Origin: Clostridioides difficile ATCC 9689 = DSM 1296
Lineage (GTDB): Bacteria; Bacillota; Clostridia; Peptostreptococcales; Peptostreptococcaceae
Reading direction: 5' to 3'
DNA length: 64,000 bases
NCBI RefSeq assembly: GCF_001077535.1
Contig: NZ_CP011968.1
Span: 992,001 to 1,056,000, forward strand
Shown: piece after piece, positions 52,347-60,523 of the stretch
Layout: the number at the start of each line of letters is the position of its first letter
Position numbering within the stretch: position 1 is the first letter of the stretch
Position numbers and translations under genes: made by a program
Notes under the pieces: generated by a model
What the model was told of the DNA's origin: nothing
What the model saw: the letters and a program-made list of their open reading frames with translations, nothing else
The model's database searches: none

Positions 52347-53276
52347 TTAAACTTTTGCTATAGTTTTTCCAGTATCAGTTAAATCATATCCGCCAAGACC
52401 TTGAAGTTCAGCTTTAAACTCAGGAGAGTTTATTATGTTAATTATAGTTTGGTAAACTGGATTTTGTAAGTCTTCTTTTTTAATAACTAAATCATAGCGC
52501 TCTTTGTGAAGAGGAATAAAGTCGATATTATTTACTTGTAAAGCAGCTTTTTCATTTCCCAAACCAACATCTGCTATTCCACGAGAAACAGTACTTGCAA
52601 CTCCAAGATGTGATAATTCTTCATTATCATAACCTTTTATATGTTTACCATTAAAGTTTAGAAGTCTAAGTTTACCATCTAGTAAAACCCTAGTTCCAGA
52701 ACCTTTTTCCCTATTTACAATGGTTATACTTGGTTTTGTTAAATCCTCCCAGGTTGTTATCTCTTTAGGATTTCCTTTAGCAACATAGAAACCTTGCATT
52801 CTATAAGCTAGATTTATAAGTACACATGGTATTCCTGGCAATAGCTTTTTAACAAAAGTGCTATTATATTCATCCGTTTCGAAATCCCATAGATGGGATG
52901 ATGCTATAGAAACTCTGCCATTATATAACTCATACAAAGCATTATAACTACCTATATAAGAGCGAAATGTACTTATTCCATCCAATTTTTTTTCAACAGA
53001 CCTAGCTAAAATGTCTAATATTACATCTTGACCAGAAATAATAATTTTGAAATTATTATTTATATCTATATTTTTATTGTTGAAATGTGTATCCTTTACT
53101 TTACCAGTTTTTTGGCTGTTGATATATTCTTCAACATCTTTAGTATCAACTCTTATTTTTTTCCCTACTTTATAAGAAGGAAGTTCACCTCTTTTGATTA
53201 ATTCATATACAGTATTTTTTGTTATCTTTAATAATTCAGCTACCTCGACAGGTGTCAAAGATGATAATGAGTCCAT
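52347..53276 (-). CDS. One-component regulator: excisionase-type HTH plus ModA-like sensor domain
   Basis: 309 residues. Residues 1-56 form a MerR/excisionase-like helix-turn-helix (SLTPVEVAELLKITKNTVYELIKRGELPSYKVGKKIRV). Residues ~75-309 resemble a periplasmic-binding-protein fold of the PBP-like family: SSHLWDFET, GIPCVLINLAYR, TKPSITIVNREKGSGTR and GIADVGLGNEKAA. Such proteins sense molybdate or tungstate in the cell. It is divergent from modABC, 192 bp away, and probably binds the repeats downstream of the modA start. ggaggtgg precedes ATG 53276. Confidence 0.82.
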   Translation of the reverse strand: MDSLSSLTPVEVAELLKITKNTVYELIKRGELPSYKVGKKIRVDTKDVEEYINSQKTGKVKDTHFNNKNIDINNNFKIIISGQDVILDILARSVEKKLDGISTFRSYIGSYNALYELYNGRVSIASSHLWDFETDEYNSTFVKKLLPGIPCVLINLAYRMQGFYVAKGNPKEITTWEDLTKPSITIVNREKGSGTRVLLDGKLRLLNFNGKHIKGYDNEELSHLGVASTVSRGIADVGLGNEKAALQVNNIDFIPLHKERYDLVIKKEDLQNPVYQTIINIINSPEFKAELQGLGGYDLTDTGKTIAKV

Positions 53277-53358
53277 AATCCACCTCCATATAAGGTTATT
53301 TTAACATTAAAAAAAGGAAAATGTAGCAAAATATTTAAAAGTAGTGTAAATAAATTAC

Positions 53359-53440
53359 TTGAAAATTTATTATCATGTATATATAATTAAACTATATATA
53401 ACAAAACATGATAAAACATAATAAAACATGTTAAAATGTG
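53359..53440 (+). promoter_or_regulatory. modA promoter with repeated operator
   Basis: TTGAAA (53359-53364), 17 bp, TATAAT (53382-53387). Downstream, three near-copies of ataaaacatR (53401-53430) repeat every 10-11 bp, followed by ttaaaatgtg; ACATG/CATGT at the ends also form an inverted repeat. Helically phased repeats over the start are a likely binding site for the divergent regulator. Confidence 0.65.
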
Positions 53441-53468
53441 TATCAAATTTACAAAAAGGGAGATTGTT

Positions 53469-54281
53469 ATGAAAAAAATATTGGGAATATTAGGATTAGT
53501 TGCATGTTTAACTTTGGGGACAGTTGGGTGCAATAGTAATGAAGACAAAAAAGATGATGGAAAACAAGAAAAAACAACTAAAAGTAGTGATTCAGTAGAG
53601 TTAAATATATCGGCTGCTGCAAGTTTAAAAGAAGCAATGGCAAAGATTGAAGAAGAATATAAAAAAGTTGATTCAAATGTAAAACTTACAGTTAACTATG
53701 GAGCATCAGGCTCATTACAACAACAAATAGAACAAGGAGCACCTTGTGATTTATTTATTTCAGCAGGTCAAAAACAAATGAAAGCTTTGGATGAAGAGAA
53801 GTTATTAGTTTCTGATACTATGAAAGATTTAGTAAAAAATGATTTAGTTCTTATTTCTTCTGCTGACAGTAGTGTATCAGGTATGAAAGATTTGACTACA
53901 GATAAAGTGAAGAAAATTGCTGTTGGTGAAGCTGAAAGTGTTCCAGCTGGTAAGTATGCAGATGAGGTGTTAACTAATTTAAATTTAAAAGATAAGTTAA
54001 AAGATAAGCTAGTATTTGCAAAAGATGTAAAAGAAGTTTTAGCATGGGTGCAATCAGGAAATGCTGATGTTGGATTCGTTTACTTCAGTGATACTGTCAA
54101 TAATGATAAGATAAAAGTAGTTGAAAAAACAGACGAAAAAACTCATTCGCCTATTACATATCCAGTTTCAGTAATTAAAGCTAGTAAAAACGTAGATGCT
54201 GCTAAGAAATTTGAAGAATTTTTATTAAGTGAGTCAGGACAAAAGATTTTTGAAGAATTTGGATATAAAAAAGTAGAATAA
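53469..54281 (+). CDS. modA: Molybdate-binding lipoprotein ModA
   Basis: 270 residues. Lipoprotein signal ends in LGTVGC (Cys21). SAAASLKEAM (Ser pair for oxyanion), NYGASGSLQQQIEQGAPCDLFISA and the terminal ASKNVDAAKKFEEFL are family marks. It binds molybdate or tungstate outside the cell. ATG 53469 has aaaaaggga upstream; an ATG 11 codons earlier lies in the operator region and is rejected. Confidence 0.92.
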   Translation: MKKILGILGLVACLTLGTVGCNSNEDKKDDGKQEKTTKSSDSVELNISAAASLKEAMAKIEEEYKKVDSNVKLTVNYGASGSLQQQIEQGAPCDLFISAGQKQMKALDEEKLLVSDTMKDLVKNDLVLISSADSSVSGMKDLTTDKVKKIAVGEAESVPAGKYADEVLTNLNLKDKLKDKLVFAKDVKEVLAWVQSGNADVGFVYFSDTVNNDKIKVVEKTDEKTHSPITYPVSVIKASKNVDAAKKFEEFLLSESGQKIFEEFGYKKVE

Positions 54282-54361
54282 ACTTAGAAATAAATTATGT
54301 GTAATTAAGTATAAATTATATATAAATAAATGAAAATTGAAAATAATTGTGTATTATAATA

Positions 54362-54411
54362 AAATGGAAATAGTGAAATTAATAGAGTTATTAGTTTCAC
54401 TATTTCCATTT
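54362..54411 (+). terminator. Intercistronic 17-bp perfect hairpin between modA and modB
   Basis: AAATGGAAATAGTGAAA (54362-54378) pairs with all of TTTCACTATTTCCATTT (54395-54411) around a 16-base loop that can pair inside. A-rich sequence follows instead of T, so it is more likely an mRNA-stabilising or processing stem that sets the ratio of binding protein to permease. Confidence 0.75.
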
Positions 54412-54429
54412 AAAATTAAGGAGGGAAAG

Positions 54430-55113
54430 ATGGGAACAGATTGGTCACCCTTATGGATATCACTTAAGACATCTATTTTGTCAACAATAATAACTTTTGT
54501 AATAGGAATATTTGTGTCATATATTATGGCTAACTATAGAGGTAAGTGGAAGGGTCTTATAGATGGACTATTTACACTTCCACTAATTTTGCCACCAACA
54601 GTTGTAGGTTTCTTTTTATTATTACTATGTGGGAAGAATGGATTTATAGGAAAGTTTTTATTAAATTTCGATAGGACTTTAATATTTAGTTGGACAGCAA
54701 CTGTAATTTCAGCAGTAGTGGTGTCTTTTCCTATGATGTATAGAACTTCAAGGTCAGCTTTTGAACAGATTGATAATAATATGTTGTCAGCTGCTAGAAC
54801 ATTAGGTCTTAATGAATGGAAAGTATTTTTTAAGATTGCAGTTCCATTAGCATGGCCTGGAATAATTGGTGGATTGGTGCTGTCGTTTGCCAGAGCTCTT
54901 GGAGAATTTGGTGCTACACTTATGATAGCTGGAAATATACCTGGAAAAACTCAAACTATGCCAATAGCTATATTTTTTGCTGTTGAAGGCGGAGATATGA
55001 ATAAAGCTATGATGTGGGTTATGATTATTGTAGCAATATCTATAGCAATGATTTTATTACTAAATTATTGGTCGGAATTTCAGCAGAAAATTATAGGAAA
55101 GAGGTGTGGATAG
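54430..55113 (+). CDS. modB: Molybdate ABC transporter permease ModB
   Basis: 227 residues. Start ATG 54430 after taaggaggg; the open frame extends upstream through the hairpin, which is not expected to be coding. Six membrane segments; LPPTVVGFFLLLL and the EAA loop SAARTLGLNEWKVFFKIAVPLAWPG are classic ModB/CysT features. Imports molybdate with ModA and ModC. Confidence 0.92.
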   Translation: MGTDWSPLWISLKTSILSTIITFVIGIFVSYIMANYRGKWKGLIDGLFTLPLILPPTVVGFFLLLLCGKNGFIGKFLLNFDRTLIFSWTATVISAVVVSFPMMYRTSRSAFEQIDNNMLSAARTLGLNEWKVFFKIAVPLAWPGIIGGLVLSFARALGEFGATLMIAGNIPGKTQTMPIAIFFAVEGGDMNKAMMWVMIIVAISIAMILLLNYWSEFQQKIIGKRCG

Positions 55114-56190
55114 TTGAGCTTATACGTGGATATTGAAAAAGATTTATCCTCTTTTAAACTAAAGGTAGAAATTAAACAAGAAAAAGGTACTCTGGGGTTT
55201 TTGGGAGAATCTGGTTCTGGAAAAAGTATGACATTAAAATGTATAGCAGGGCTTGAGAAACCAACAAGAGGTAAAATTGTATTAAATGATAGAGTTCTAT
55301 TTGATTCTGAAAAGAAGATAAATTTATCAACACAAGATAGAAAGGTAGGATTTTTATTTCAAAACTATGCTTTGTTTCCACATATGACTGTAAGTCAAAA
55401 TATAGAACTTGGGCTTTTAAAACTAAGTAAGAGTGAAAAAAAGGAAATAGTAGCAAGGTACTTAGATATACTTAAATTAAATGGGTTTGAGGGGAGATAC
55501 CCTTGGCAATTATCTGGTGGTCAACAACAAAGGGTAGCACTAGCTAGAGCATTGGCAACATCTCCAGATATATTACTTTTAGATGAACCTTTCTCAGCAT
55601 TGGACCATCATTTAAGAAGTAATATGGAAAAAGAACTTATGAATATGTTAAAAGATTACAAGGGAGATATACTATTTGTTACTCATGATATTGAAGAAGC
55701 TTACCGAGTTTGTGATGATATTATAGTGTACAACAAAGGAGAAGGTCTTCCAAAGAGACCTAAAAAAGAGCTCTTTGAATCTCCAAAGTACCTTATAGAA
55801 GCTAAGATAACAGGGTGTAAAAATATATCCAAATTAAATAGACTGGATAAAAATACTATTTATGCTACAGACTGGGGATGCGAGTTGACATTAAATAGAG
55901 AAATAGGTGATAATATAGAATATGTGGGAATCAGGGAGCATCATATTAAGGTCTTGGATTCTAATGAAGATTTAAATGAAAAGTTATGTTTCGAATTGAT
56001 TAACATTGTAGAAAATCCTTTTACATATACTATATATGTTAGAAAAACTGATTTATCTAACGAATGTGTACCTATTCAAATAGAATTGGAAAAAAGTAAA
56101 ATGAGATTTAAGAAAGGTGACAGAATATATTTAAATTTTCCACAGGAATATTTATTTTGCTTTAGATACAATTATAACAAAAAGGAGTAA
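55114..56190 (+). CDS. modC: Molybdate ABC transporter ATPase ModC
   Basis: 358 residues. Walker A GESGSGKSMTLK, signature QLSGGQQQRVALARALA, Walker B ILLLDEPFSALD, then a C-terminal ~120 residues with a TOBE/Mop-like fold that may bind oxyanion and adjust activity. Start TTG 55114 follows agaggtg and immediately abuts modB, with translation probably coupled. Confidence 0.92.
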   Translation: MSLYVDIEKDLSSFKLKVEIKQEKGTLGFLGESGSGKSMTLKCIAGLEKPTRGKIVLNDRVLFDSEKKINLSTQDRKVGFLFQNYALFPHMTVSQNIELGLLKLSKSEKKEIVARYLDILKLNGFEGRYPWQLSGGQQQRVALARALATSPDILLLDEPFSALDHHLRSNMEKELMNMLKDYKGDILFVTHDIEEAYRVCDDIIVYNKGEGLPKRPKKELFESPKYLIEAKITGCKNISKLNRLDKNTIYATDWGCELTLNREIGDNIEYVGIREHHIKVLDSNEDLNEKLCFELINIVENPFTYTIYVRKTDLSNECVPIQIELEKSKMRFKKGDRIYLNFPQEYLFCFRYNYNKKE

Positions 56191-56195
56191 ACTAT

Positions 56196-56753
56196 ATGAC
56201 TGAAAAAGAAAAAATGTTGTCTGGGAAAGGATACTATGCAAATGATGAATTGTTAGTAAAAGAAAGAGAGTATTGTAAAAAATTAACTAGATTGTTTAAT
56301 AATACTTTAGAGGATGAATATGAAAAAAGAGAAGATATTTTAAGACAACTATTTGGTTCAGTTGGCAAGCAAATAAATGTAGAACAAAACATTAGGTGTG
56401 ATTATGGATATAACATACATGTAGGCGAAAATTTCTTTGCAAATTATGATTGTATTTTTTTAGATGTATGTAAAATTGAAATAGGTGACAATGTAATGTT
56501 AGCTCCAAACGTTCAAATCTATACAGCCTATCATCCAATTGATGCACAACTTAGAAATTCAGGCATAGAGTATGGTTCTCCTGTAAAAATAGGTGATAAT
56601 GTATGGATAGGTGGGGGAGTAATCATAACACCAGGAATTACTATAGGTGATAATGTAGTAATAGGTGCAGGAAGTGTAGTCACAAAAGATATACCACCAA
56701 ATACTGTAGCTGTTGGAAATCCATGTAGAGTAATAAAGAAAATAGAAGAATAA
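56196..56753 (+). CDS. Hexapeptide O-acetyltransferase (Maa/LacA-like)
   Basis: 185 residues. N-terminal helical cap (MLSGKGYYANDELLVKEREYCKKL) and a left-handed beta-helix made of hexapeptide repeats (IGDNVMLAPNVQIYTAYHPIDA..., IGDNVWIGGGVIITPG, IGDNVVIGAGSVVTKDIPPN). The His in YHPID is the catalytic residue of maltose/galactoside acetyltransferases. Begins 5 bp after modC with aaaaggag, so it may be the last gene of the mod operon, although no functional link to molybdate is apparent. Confidence 0.88.
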   Translation: MTEKEKMLSGKGYYANDELLVKEREYCKKLTRLFNNTLEDEYEKREDILRQLFGSVGKQINVEQNIRCDYGYNIHVGENFFANYDCIFLDVCKIEIGDNVMLAPNVQIYTAYHPIDAQLRNSGIEYGSPVKIGDNVWIGGGVIITPGITIGDNVVIGAGSVVTKDIPPNTVAVGNPCRVIKKIEE

Positions 56754-56850
56754 ATATGATTGTATAAAGTTTATACAAGTAAAATTTATACAAACAAATT
56801 AAGAGCATTTAAATATAATCTTTAAATAGATAATACATTAAAATAAAAAT

Positions 56851-56892
56851 ATATGCCTGTTTCTATAAATTAATTTATAGAAACAGGCATAT
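56851..56892. terminator. Bidirectional terminator between the acetyltransferase and the ABC lipoprotein genes
   Basis: A 19-bp perfect stem, ATATGCCTGTTTCTATAAA against its complement, closes around four bases. It serves the convergent genes on both sides. Confidence 0.92.
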
Positions 56893-56916
56893 TAATCGTA
56901 TATAGAAAATATCTTT

Positions 56917-57939
56917 CTATTCTTGTTTAGTCTTTACATAAGAAATATTTTCATTAGAAGGTTTTTCCATACCTAAAGCTTTTAATATATCTTCATTAAC
57001 AATGATATCTGTATCATCTGATGTAGCCACAGGCATATCAGATACTGATTCACCATTTAAAATTTTAACTGCCATTTCACCTGTTTTGTAACCTAGTTTT
57101 TCGTAGTTGATACCTTGACAAGCAAGAGCACCTTTTTCAACTGGCCCAGATTCAGCTGCTATAACAGGTATTTTATTCTCAGTAGCTATTTTAGAGACTA
57201 TAGGCATAGAAGAAGCCACTAAGTTATCTGTAGGAACATATAATACGTCTATTTTGCCAACTAAACTAGAAATACCTTGGTTAACTTCATTTGAAGTAGT
57301 TATACCTTTTTCAACAACTTTAAATCCATTTTTAGATGCATATTCTTTTAAAGCATCAACTTGGACTTTGGAATTTACTTCACTAGTATTGTACATAACT
57401 CCTATAGTTTTTGCCTTAGGAGCAAATATTTTAAGAAGTTCTAAACCTTTGTCTACAGAAACAAAATCTGATGTTCCAGATACATTTGTGCCTGGCTTTT
57501 CAAGAGTTTTAACTAATCCAGCAGCAACAGGGTCACTCACAGCAGTAATAAGTATAGGTATATCTTTAGTAGCATTAAATGCTGCCTGAGCTGATGGAGT
57601 AGATATAGCAAATATTAAGTCCTTCTTATCAGATGCAAATTTACTCGCAATACTTTGTGTAGTAGGCATGTCATTTTGAGCATTTTGGAAGTCTATATCA
57701 ATATTTTCTCCATCTTTAAATCCGTTCTTTTCTAATGCTTTTACAAAACCTGTTCTAGTGGCATCTAATGCTGGATGTTCAACCAGTTGAGTTATACCAA
57801 TTTTTTTAACTTCTTTACCTTTAGAATTACTTTCTTGTTTTGAATTACCAGAGTCTCCTCCTTGTGAACACCCTGTAAGCATAGATATACTAAGAGCACC
57901 AGCTAAAATCAAACTTGCCAATCTTTTTTTATTAATCAT
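56917..57939 (-). CDS. Aromatic amino acid (tyrosine)-binding lipoprotein, CD0873-type
   Basis: 340 residues; TrpX-like ABC_sub_bind family. Lipoprotein signal ends at LTGC (Cys24). GITQLVEHPALDATRTGF, DFQNAQNDMPTTQSIASKF, FAISTPSAQAAFNATKDIP and VYN/MYNTSEVNSKVQVD are conserved. I recognise it as the C. difficile CD0873 lipoprotein, reported as a surface adhesin that binds tyrosine. It is the third gene of the operon (permease, ATPase, binding protein), which begins with a leader peptide of six Tyr codons. gaggggga precedes ATG 57939. Confidence 0.9.
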   Translation of the reverse strand: MINKKRLASLILAGALSISMLTGCSQGGDSGNSKQESNSKGKEVKKIGITQLVEHPALDATRTGFVKALEKNGFKDGENIDIDFQNAQNDMPTTQSIASKFASDKKDLIFAISTPSAQAAFNATKDIPILITAVSDPVAAGLVKTLEKPGTNVSGTSDFVSVDKGLELLKIFAPKAKTIGVMYNTSEVNSKVQVDALKEYASKNGFKVVEKGITTSNEVNQGISSLVGKIDVLYVPTDNLVASSMPIVSKIATENKIPVIAAESGPVEKGALACQGINYEKLGYKTGEMAVKILNGESVSDMPVATSDDTDIIVNEDILKALGMEKPSNENISYVKTKQE

Positions 57940-58069
57940 TTTTATATCCCCCTCAAAAATTTATTATTATATATGTTCATATATTCATATGAATTATTAC
58001 AAAGTAACCATAATTATTGTAATTTTAACTTTATTTTAAAGCCGAGTTTAATACAATAGATATATTATT

Positions 58070-58825
58070 TTAAACTGCATATTCAAATTTTTCTAAGATT
58101 TCTTCAACTGTTAATTGTTCTTTTTCTTTACCTTTTACATCTAATACAACTTCACCCTTATGAAGCATTATCAATCTATCACCATAATGAAGAGCGTGTT
58201 TTAAGTTGTGAGTAACCATAAGTGTAGTTATATTTTTTTCTCTTACGATTTTATCTGTTAACTCTATTACTTCATTTGATGTTTTTGGGTCAAGTGCTGC
58301 TGTATGTTCATCAAGTAATAAAACTGATGGATTTGTTAAGCACGACATAATTAGTGATAATGATTGTCTTTGACCTCCTGATAAAAATTTTACTTGAACA
58401 TCAAGGTATTTTTTTAAATCAAGAGATACACCTTCCAATAAATTTTCTAAGAAATCTCTTTTGTAACGAAGACATTTTCTTAGATTTAATAGTTTTCCTT
58501 TGTTAAGAGCTAAAGACAAGTTTTCTCTAACAGTCATAGAAGGGCAAGTTCCAAGACTTGGGTCTTGAAAAACTCTACTTACTATTTGAGTTCTTCTGTG
58601 TTCAGCTAAATTAGACAAGTTATGTTTATTTAATAATACTTGACCAGAAGATTCTTTTATAAGCCCGGATATTATATTTAATAAAGTAGATTTACCAGTT
58701 CCATTACTACCTATGATACTTACAAATTCACCATCTTCTATATCGATTGATAAATTTTCAAAGATAGTATTAGGTTCACCATATGGATTAGGGAAACTCT
58801 TTGAAAGATTTTTAATTTGTAACAT
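58070..58825 (-). CDS. Aromatic amino acid ABC transporter ATPase (first copy)
   Basis: 251 residues. Walker A GSNGTGKSTLLNIISG, Q-loop VSRVFQDPSLG, signature FLSGGQRQSLSLIM, Walker B VLLLDEHTAALDP (His after Glu as in this subfamily), switch His in VTHNLKHALHYG. It overlaps the permease gene by 14 bases with gaggtg as ribosome site. Its first third is virtually identical at DNA level to the second copy (61658-62413), while the middle differs (QVLLNKHNLSNLAEHRR here), a sign of partial gene conversion. Confidence 0.92.
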   Translation of the reverse strand: MLQIKNLSKSFPNPYGEPNTIFENLSIDIEDGEFVSIIGSNGTGKSTLLNIISGLIKESSGQVLLNKHNLSNLAEHRRTQIVSRVFQDPSLGTCPSMTVRENLSLALNKGKLLNLRKCLRYKRDFLENLLEGVSLDLKKYLDVQVKFLSGGQRQSLSLIMSCLTNPSVLLLDEHTAALDPKTSNEVIELTDKIVREKNITTLMVTHNLKHALHYGDRLIMLHKGEVVLDVKGKEKEQLTVEEILEKFEYAV

Positions 58826-59742
58826 CTACAACACCTCTTTTTTCTGATTTATTTTTGGTACTAGCTTTGCATTTGTTTTTTTTTAGTGAAATATTTAAGT
58901 TACCAGTAGCTAGGAAAGCTATTATAACTATGGCAGTTATTAGTTTTAAGTCAGTTGATAACATTCCTAAACTCATTGCAAAGTATATAGTGAATTGGTA
59001 TATAAAAGAGCCAACAATTATTGCAGTAGTATCTTTGATAAAAGTAAATTTCTTAAATAGTGTAATACCAATTATGATAGAGGCAATTCCAAGAACTAAA
59101 GTTCCTATACCCATATTTACATCTGAGAATCCCAAGAACTGAGCCATAAGACTACCAGATAAAGCTATAAGTCCATTTGAAATCATAAGTCCTAGTATTT
59201 TTATAGAACCTATATTTATACCTAGGGATTTAATCATTTGAGAGTTATCACCAACACCTTTTAAAGTGTATCCAAGACCTGTTTTTAGGAATAAATCTAA
59301 AAGGACTTTACAGATGAATACAAAAGCTAAGGCTAAAACTATAGGAGATATTTCCCCATTGAATAAGTGTTTAAAGCTAAATAGAGGAATATTTGATTTT
59401 CCCATTATTCTTAAATTGATAGAGTATAGCATTCCCATAACTAAAATACCAGAAAGTAAATTAGATATCTTAAACTTAATGTGAAGAATCCCTGTAACAA
59501 GACCAGCAGTACAACCACATAAGATAGCCATTAAAGTTGCTACTACAGGAGAAATACCATTAGTAAGAGAAAATGCTACAATAGAAGCACCCATTGTGTA
59601 GCTACCATCAGCAGACATATCTGGAAAATCTAAGATTTTGTAAGTTATATAAACCCCCAGTGCCATAATCGATAAAATTAAACTTTGCGTCATTACAGAT
59701 ATAATACCTGACATAAATAAAACACTCCTTTGAAAATATTTT
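58640..59742 (-). repeat. Long near-identical duplication (copy 1 of two)
   Basis: 58640-59742 matches 62228-63330 at a constant offset of 3588 bp. I see only about three base differences (near 58676, 58869 and 59731), synonymous sites included. It covers the permease gene, its ribosome site and the start of the ATPase gene, and ends abruptly in both directions in sequence that has diverged. Confidence 0.88.
58812..59714 (-). CDS. Aromatic amino acid ABC transporter permease (first copy)
   Basis: 300 residues, about nine membrane segments, of the TrpY/branched-chain permease fold (SADGSYTMGASIVAFSLTNG, LSGILVMGMLYSINLRIMG, GNLNISLKKNK). It is the first structural gene after the Tyr-leader attenuator. 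Identical to the second permease apart from a Cys/Tyr change in the C-terminal KNKCKAST. The shared permease implies that specificity between the two operons must come from the binding proteins. aaaggagtg precedes ATG 59714. Confidence 0.92.
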   Translation of the reverse strand: MSGIISVMTQSLILSIMALGVYITYKILDFPDMSADGSYTMGASIVAFSLTNGISPVVATLMAILCGCTAGLVTGILHIKFKISNLLSGILVMGMLYSINLRIMGKSNIPLFSFKHLFNGEISPIVLALAFVFICKVLLDLFLKTGLGYTLKGVGDNSQMIKSLGINIGSIKILGLMISNGLIALSGSLMAQFLGFSDVNMGIGTLVLGIASIIIGITLFKKFTFIKDTTAIIVGSFIYQFTIYFAMSLGMLSTDLKLITAIVIIAFLATGNLNISLKKNKCKASTKNKSEKRGVVDVTN

Positions 59743-59774
59743 TATAATTTTAATTATTTGCTAATTTTGTGTAT

Positions 59775-59807
59775 AAAAAAACCACATAGTGTACAAAACT
59801 ATGTGGT
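59775..59807 (-). terminator. Attenuator terminator of the Tyr-leader operon
   Basis: Segment 6 ACCACATAGT (59807-59798) pairs with segment 7 ACTATGTGGT (59790-59781), followed by six T on the minus strand. Segment 6 can alternatively pair with segment 5 just upstream, which would prevent the terminator. Confidence 0.9.
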
Positions 59808-59820
59808 AAAAACACGAATA

Positions 59821-59958
59821 AGCCACATAGTTTAATCTATGTGGCTCTTATATAGTTAAATGAAAACTTTATAAACAATATAGCCAACATAGATACAATC
59901 CCAAAATTTTAGTAGTCTTAAGGGGTCTGTATCTATGTTAAAACGTAGGTACAAACCC
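59821..59958 (-). promoter_or_regulatory. Attenuator RNA, segments 1 to 5 (Tyr leader)
   Basis: Segments on the transcript: 1 59958-59942, 2 59939-59923, 3 59902-59882, 4 59846-59837, 5 59830-59821. Pairings possible are 1:2 or 2:3, 3:4 or 4:5, 5:6 or 6:7 (segments 6 and 7 form the terminator). Thus 1:2, 3:4, 5:6 are compatible and exclude the terminator, while 2:3, 4:5, 6:7 include it. Segment 2:3 has 16 of 17 positions pairing. The leader peptide's UAG lies on the first base of segment 1. Confidence 0.85.
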
Positions 59959-60014
59959 TAAAAATAGTGGCTATAATAATAATAATATTTTCTATTGTTT
60001 AATAAAGTATTCAT
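59958..60014 (-). CDS. Tyr-rich leader peptide of the aromatic ABC operon
   Basis: An 18-codon frame, MNTLLNNRKYYYYYSHYF, ends in TAG. Codons 10-14 are five consecutive TAT (Tyr), and codon 17 is a sixth. aaagggagag lies 7 bases before the ATG at 60014. The Tyr run falls 5-9 codons before the stop, and the stop overlaps RNA segment 1. A six-Tyr content in 18 codons directly before a tyrosine transporter is the mark of ribosome-mediated attenuation. The second operon has a related peptide sharing M.TLLN, but with Phe. Confidence 0.88.
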   Translation of the reverse strand: MNTLLNNRKYYYYYSHYF

Positions 60015-60079
60015 AATTATCTCTCCCTTTTAATATTTTAATTAGTCAGAAAATTATATGTATTCTCGACTTGTTATAA

Positions 60080-60108
60080 ATTATAAATTATACAATAATA
60101 AAAGTCAA
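60080..60108 (-). promoter_or_regulatory. Promoter of the Tyr-leader ABC operon
   Basis: On the minus strand TTGACT (60108-60103), 17-bp spacer, TATAAT (60085-60080). The transcript starts near 60073, about 60 bases before the leader ATG. Confidence 0.85.
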
Positions 60109-60523
60109 CTGCTAAATTTAATTAAAATACTAAATAATGTATACTCAGAATACTTTTAAATTAATGTATTGTTTGCAAAAAAACGTTATCCTAAGTTATA
60201 AGTGAATGTGGAAATTTTATCAAAATATTTACTAAATATGGAATAACTAGACATGTATATCAATCAAATATCATAAAAAAAAGCTGTCTGGAGAATATTA
60301 AAATTCTTTTGGACAGCTCAAGTAGTGATTAGAAAGTTATATAACTTTCATAATCAGTCGTCAATATAGACGACTTTTATGGAAAATGAATAACTTTATA
60401 TGCAATATTCAAATTGCTACAATAAGCACAATTTTCAAAGGGTTAGGGTGGATAAGAGTACTTATTATATAAAGTTTTCATATTACCTACTTCATATTAC
60501 CTATTTTTTGAAATTAATAGGTT
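60109..60523 (-). terminator. Intergenic region with terminator of the second ABC operon
   Basis: No gene seen. On the minus strand AGCTGTC.C (60318-60311) pairs with GACAGCT (60288-60282), followed by T7 (60281-60275): the terminator of the operon at 60524-63302. A small AGTCGTC/GACGACT hairpin lies at 60354-60374. The rest is AT-rich spacer leading to the next promoter. Confidence 0.75.

Noticed and set aside
54337-54429. Longer N-terminus of ModB
   Set aside because: It covers the 17-bp hairpin and lacks a ribosome site, whereas ATG 54430 follows taaggaggg.
59775-60014. T-box riboswitch before the tyrosine-type ABC operon
   Set aside because: The T-box core (AGGGTGGNACCGCG-like) and Stem I features are not seen. 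The GGGTTTGTACC stretch is segment 1 of a different pairing chain, and a translated Tyr-rich leader explains the region better.
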